Assembly (NCBI RefSeq): GCF_001874625.1
Contig: NZ_CP017671.1
Location: forward strand, 496,001-560,000
Direction: 5' to 3'
DNA from: Providencia rettgeri
GTDB lineage: Bacteria > Pseudomonadota > Gammaproteobacteria > Enterobacterales > Enterobacteriaceae
Length of the DNA: 64,000 nucleotides
Part shown: piece by piece, positions 61,445-64,000 of the stretch
Layout: each line of letters opens with the position of its first letter
Numbering within the stretch: position 1 is the first letter of the stretch
The notes under the pieces: model-generated
The model's database searches: none
Told to the model about the DNA's origin: nothing
The model's input: only the letters and a program-made list of their open reading frames with translations
Program-made: the position numbers and the translations under genes

Positions 61445-62110
61445 GTGATAAAAAAATATCAACTGACGGAAAGAGAACTGAACTTACTATGGGATGAAGC
61501 TATTTTTATTTCCCATGTGAATGACAATAAGGGCTTTCGCCAAGATGAGCATGGTCAATGGATTCGTCGTAGTGAATTTGGTAACCCTAATAGTGAATAT
61601 GGTTGGTCATTATTGAGGGTTAAAAACAGTACTGAACAGTTTGATATTAGTGATTATATTCCGTGCCACTGGCGCCTTGTAAAGAAACAAGAACTAGACT
61701 CTGAAAAGAAAAAATTAAAACTGAAGATGTTACCTCTTGAAGATATCGCTCCTGAAAAACGTGATAGCTTATGGCTATGCGGTCAAATAGACTCGAAAGC
61801 GAATGAAGAAAAAGGGTATCGGGTTGATATTTTTGGTCAGTGGATTGGTCGTCATCAATACGGCGATTTGACAAGCCCATTTGGCTGGTGTGTGGTATTG
61901 GTTGATATTTCTGGGGATTTAACTAACTCACCGCAATGGGAAATTCTACCTATCAATTTAGGCCACATACAGGAACTTGTTTTGCTAGGTCAAACAGATG
62001 ACGAGGGTTGGACTGCATGGGATACAGTTGGTTGTGTGGCTGACGCTGTGGAGAGCGGGTTTGGTATTTTAGCTTCCGCAGTCACATTACCTTTTTCGTT
62101 TTTAGAATAA
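61445..62110 (+). CDS. Hypothetical protein with two internal GxWI-type repeats
   Basis: A 221-residue protein starting at GTG with AAAGGAA six bases upstream. It contains two copies of a ~50-residue unit: NDNKGFRQDEHGQWIRRSEF... with EYGWSLLRV (~25-60), and NEEKGYRVDIFGQWIGRHQY... with PFGWCVVLV (~120-153). The unit resembles the segment that precedes the active site in some HNH nucleases (GxWI...YG...GW-I-H), but the catalytic His residues are absent. The C-terminus (~195-221) is hydrophobic (GFGILASAVTLPFSF). Function is unknown; no signal peptide. Confidence 0.65.
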   Translation: MIKKYQLTERELNLLWDEAIFISHVNDNKGFRQDEHGQWIRRSEFGNPNSEYGWSLLRVKNSTEQFDISDYIPCHWRLVKKQELDSEKKKLKLKMLPLEDIAPEKRDSLWLCGQIDSKANEEKGYRVDIFGQWIGRHQYGDLTSPFGWCVVLVDISGDLTNSPQWEILPINLGHIQELVLLGQTDDEGWTAWDTVGCVADAVESGFGILASAVTLPFSFLE

Positions 62111-62145
62111 ATCACCTTGTTGATTTATTTAAGGGGGTTGATACT

Positions 62146-62226
62146 ATGCCTGTCCCTCTTTCTAGGTTAGTAAAAAATATGTATTCGGTTGTAGCAGGCT
62201 TAAGCATTATTATTACCATCACATAG
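62146..62226 (+). CDS. Possible leader peptide or small hydrophobic protein (26 aa)
   Basis: A 26-codon ORF with AGGGGG seven bases upstream of ATG; it begins MPVPLSRLVKN and ends with a hydrophobic LSIIITIT, then TAG. Immediately after it lie an intrinsic terminator (62249-62276) and, overlapping the ORF's end, an alternative pairing of TGTAGC (62190-62195) with GCTACA (62239-62244). The layout resembles a transcription attenuator or a small toxic membrane peptide. The following gene is a broken ATPase, not a biosynthetic gene. Confidence 0.4.
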   Translation: MPVPLSRLVKNMYSVVAGLSIIITIT

Positions 62227-62248
62227 TGGTGGGGGTAAGCTACATCCT

Positions 62249-62276
62249 AAACCCGCCAGACAAGGCGGGTTTTTTG
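62249..62276 (+). terminator. Intrinsic terminator upstream of the broken ATPase gene
   Basis: A 9-bp GC-rich stem (AAACCCGCC with GGCGGGTTT, loop AGACAA) followed by TTTTG. It sits between the 26-codon ORF and the next gene's ribosome site. Confidence 0.85.
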
Positions 62277-62311
62277 TTCTTGTCTGGTTAGTGACCAACA
62301 AGGAATTTATG

Positions 62312-62821
62312 ATGAACTCAGTACAAGCCCCTCAACAGCCTAATAGTGAACCCCAGTTGCATTTTCTTTGTGGGAAAATCGCATCAGGCAAATCCACCTT
62401 AGCGAAAACACTATCGCAACAGCCTCGTACTATTTTATTGTGCGAAGACGAATAGCTTTCTGCACTATATCCTAATGAAATTAAAGAACTATCTGATTAT
62501 ATTGAAAAAAGTGCTTTAGTGAAAAAAGTGCTAGAAAAGCATATTCAGCACCTTGTTGCTGCGGGTAATACCGTCGTGATGGATTTCCCTGCAAACACGC
62601 CTACCCAGCGCCAATGGTTGAAATCTTTAGCGCAATCATCTGGTGCATCTTATGTTTTTCATGTATTAAACGTTGATAATCAAAAGTGTAAAGCAAGGTT
62701 AGCAGCGCGTAATTTAACAGGGGAAAACCCATTTCAAACCTCTGAAGCACAGTTTGACTTAATTACGGCGCACTTTTCCTATCCAGATAGCAGTGAGCAA
62801 CTAGTGTGTAAGTTCTACTGA
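62312..62821 (+). pseudogene. P-loop kinase/ATPase gene interrupted by an amber codon
   Basis: A ~169-codon frame beginning MNSVQAPQQPNSEPQLHFLCGKIASGKSTLAKTL, with Walker A GKIASGKST and AAGG upstream of the start. It is cut by an in-frame TAG at 62453-62455 after LLCEDE and continues in the same frame LSALYPNEIKEL to the natural stop. Related AAA-type small ATPases have Trp at this point (E-D-x-W-L), so a single TGG-to-TAG change is likely. The downstream part (DFPANTPTQRQWLKSL) looks undecayed, suggesting a recent mutation. Confidence 0.8.
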
Positions 62822-62880
62822 TAAAGGGAAGGGACTAACGTGGTTAATAGCCAGACAATATTGACCACTCTAATTTTAAG

Positions 62881-63501
62881 TTATTTAGGGCGATACATTT
62901 TTAGGTTCTGCTGTTGTTCTATCCAATAATAATCTGCTGGGCCACCCGCTCGTAGCAGAGGTTTTTGCCCTGCACAGTCATATAGTCCATCTTGTAGGGC
63001 TGATTCATCAATATGCACCATCACGACCTCACCCATTACCATCCAAGTATCTAACAGTTGGCCATCAGCCCGTTTAATTTGTTGATATTGAGTGACAATG
63101 CATTCCATTGATACGGGTGTTTGTGCAATACGTGGAGGAGAAACTAATGTGGATGGTAATGTTGATAGTTGGGTTAAGGCAAATTCGCTTTCACCACGTG
63201 CCAGAGTCGCGCTACTCATATTCACTTGTTCACCAAGCGCCAGTGTTGCGAGGTTATAAACAAATTCTCCCGTTTCAATCGCATTGGTGACGGAATCTTT
63301 TTTACCAACACTTGAAAATGCCAATATTGGAGGGGAGTAGTTGAAAATATTGAAAAAACTGTAAGGTGCGAGGTTTGTTCTTCCTTGGCTATCACAAGTT
63401 GAAATCCAACCAATTGGTCGGGGGCCAATGAGCGATGGGATAGGGTCATGAGGAAGCCCGTGGCCTTTTGTGGGTTGATAACTATAAAACTGAGTGGTCA
63501 T
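62881..63501 (-). CDS. Flavin reductase-family (FMN-binding split-barrel) protein
   Basis: A 206-residue protein of the flavin reductase-like family: HDPIPSLIGPRPIGWISTCDSQGRTNLAPYSFFNIFNYSPPILAFSSVGKKDSVTNAIETGEFVYNLATL. The block PRPIGWIST...APYSFFN is typical of the single-domain FMN-binding group. It may reduce flavin or act as a flavin-dependent reductase; the substrate is unknown. It is not adjacent to a partner monooxygenase. A divergent or co-oriented AraC-type gene lies upstream. Confidence 0.85.
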   Translation of the reverse strand: MTTQFYSYQPTKGHGLPHDPIPSLIGPRPIGWISTCDSQGRTNLAPYSFFNIFNYSPPILAFSSVGKKDSVTNAIETGEFVYNLATLALGEQVNMSSATLARGESEFALTQLSTLPSTLVSPPRIAQTPVSMECIVTQYQQIKRADGQLLDTWMVMGEVVMVHIDESALQDGLYDCAGQKPLLRAGGPADYYWIEQQQNLKMYRPK

Positions 63502-63635
63502 TGCACGCTCCTTTTTTGTTTTATCCTAACGGATAATATTAGGAGGCGTAAGAGTAAAAAATGAAAAAGGCAATCAATGTATAAAGTTAGCAGTCAGTGG
63601 ATAGTGCTCAGGATTGAGCACTATCTGAGGCAAGC

Positions 63636-64000
63636 TTACCCAGAAATTCGTTGAATAAAACTTGATGGGCTTTGCCCTAACCACTTTTTAAACATGGTTG
63701 AAAATGACCCCACATTGCTATAGCCCAAATCAAATGCCACTTCAGTAATCGACTTCCCAGCAGAAATATGGGTGATTGCACTTAACAAACAAGCTTGTTG
63801 CCGCCAATCAGAGAAAGACAACCCTGTTTGAGTTCCAAAAAAACGACTAAACGAGCGCTCACTCTTATGGAGTTTTGCTGCCCATTCTTGGGGAAGAGAG
63901 GTAATTTGTGGTGATTTCAAAAACTCACGACACAGTGTTGCTAAATGCTCATCTCGGGGGATGGGGGCATAGAAAGGAAGCGGCTCCGCTTGTTCTATTT
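63636..64000 (-). CDS. AraC-family transcriptional regulator, C-terminal part (5' end outside window)
   Basis: The minus-strand frame is open to the last base of the window, so the start lies beyond it. The visible ~121 residues contain PFYAPIPRDEHLATLCREFLKSP and the double helix-turn-helix: EWAAKLHKSERSFSRFFGTQTGLSFSDWRQQACLL and ITEVAFDLGYSNVGSFSTMFKKWLGQSPSSF. This is the class of cupin-AraC regulators with a short linker. It may control the flavin reductase gene 135 bp downstream. Target unknown. Confidence 0.85.
   Translation of the reverse strand, partial: IEQAEPLPFYAPIPRDEHLATLCREFLKSPQITSLPQEWAAKLHKSERSFSRFFGTQTGLSFSDWRQQACLLSAITHISAGKSITEVAFDLGYSNVGSFSTMFKKWLGQSPSSFIQRISG

Noticed and set aside
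62146-62226. Threonine-operon leader (ITIT ending resembles thrL)
   Set aside because: No threonine biosynthesis gene follows and Thr/Ile codons are too few for classic attenuation; kept only as an unexplained small ORF.
1-64000. tRNA, rRNA, CRISPR arrays, insertion sequences, integrase or attachment sites flanking the catabolic island
   Set aside because: None seen on reading; acquisition of the island by transfer is therefore not supported beyond its compact gene layout.

Overview
The window looks like a chromosomal segment of a low-GC enterobacterium of the Morganellaceae, most likely Providencia. This rests on MR/P-type fimbrial genes in Proteus gene order, enterobacterial orthologues (gntR/gntK/gntU, dcuC, bax, recX, arnT) and AT-rich intergenic DNA. 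I ran no database search, so the genus is inferred. I saw no rRNA, tRNA, CRISPR array, transposase or prophage gene.

Layout. 1-4.7 kb: 3' half of a chaperone-usher fimbrial operon (usher, chaperone, three minor pilins, zinc-type tip adhesin), facing a ToxR-like membrane regulator and a FidL-like partner (4.7-6.1 kb). 6.5-13.2 kb: a TonB-dependent receptor plus an operon for a FecCD-type ABC importer, a SAM methyltransferase and ModD. Both transcription units start at 24-bp ModE-like operators, which points to regulated uptake of molybdenum or a molybdenum chelate. 13.3-16.7 kb: gluconate regulator, kinase and permease with tandem GntR operators and a CRP site. 16.8-20.6 kb: MBOAT/SGNH cell-wall O-acetylation operon, then bax. 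22-25.4 kb: three overlapping envelope genes of unknown role. 26-34.9 kb: DUF4026/DUF2314 protein, RecX, DcuC, a serine-type transporter, an O-acetylhomoserine sulfhydrylase-type enzyme and an ArnT preceded by a PhoP box. 34.9-40.4 kb: a MexGHI-like efflux operon divergent from soxR. Its RND gene is frameshifted, and its SoxR promoter carries a 5-bp tandem duplication that stretches the spacer from 19 to 24 bp.

40.6-59.4 kb: the standout region, a catabolic island of 15 genes. The genes fit one continuous predicted route: indole (or a close indolic) is oxidised by a StyAB-like monooxygenase, an SDR and an FAD oxidoreductase to isatin. Isatin hydrolase gives isatinate (2-aminophenylglyoxylate). 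An IorAB-like 2-oxoacid oxidoreductase gives anthraniloyl-CoA. A monooxygenase/old-yellow-enzyme fusion hydroxylates C5, and a thioesterase releases 5-hydroxyanthranilate. A gentisate-dioxygenase-like bicupin opens the ring to maleamylpyruvate, an FAH-family hydrolase gives maleamate and pyruvate, a nitrilase-family hydrolase gives maleate, and maleate isomerase gives fumarate. AraC and MarR regulators and an outer-membrane channel accompany it. The families are seen in the sequence; the assembled route is inference.

59.7-64 kb: a CPA1 Na+/H+ antiporter, a protein with two internal repeats, a short peptide ORF followed by a terminator, an ATPase gene interrupted by an amber codon, a flavin reductase and an AraC-family gene cut by the window edge.
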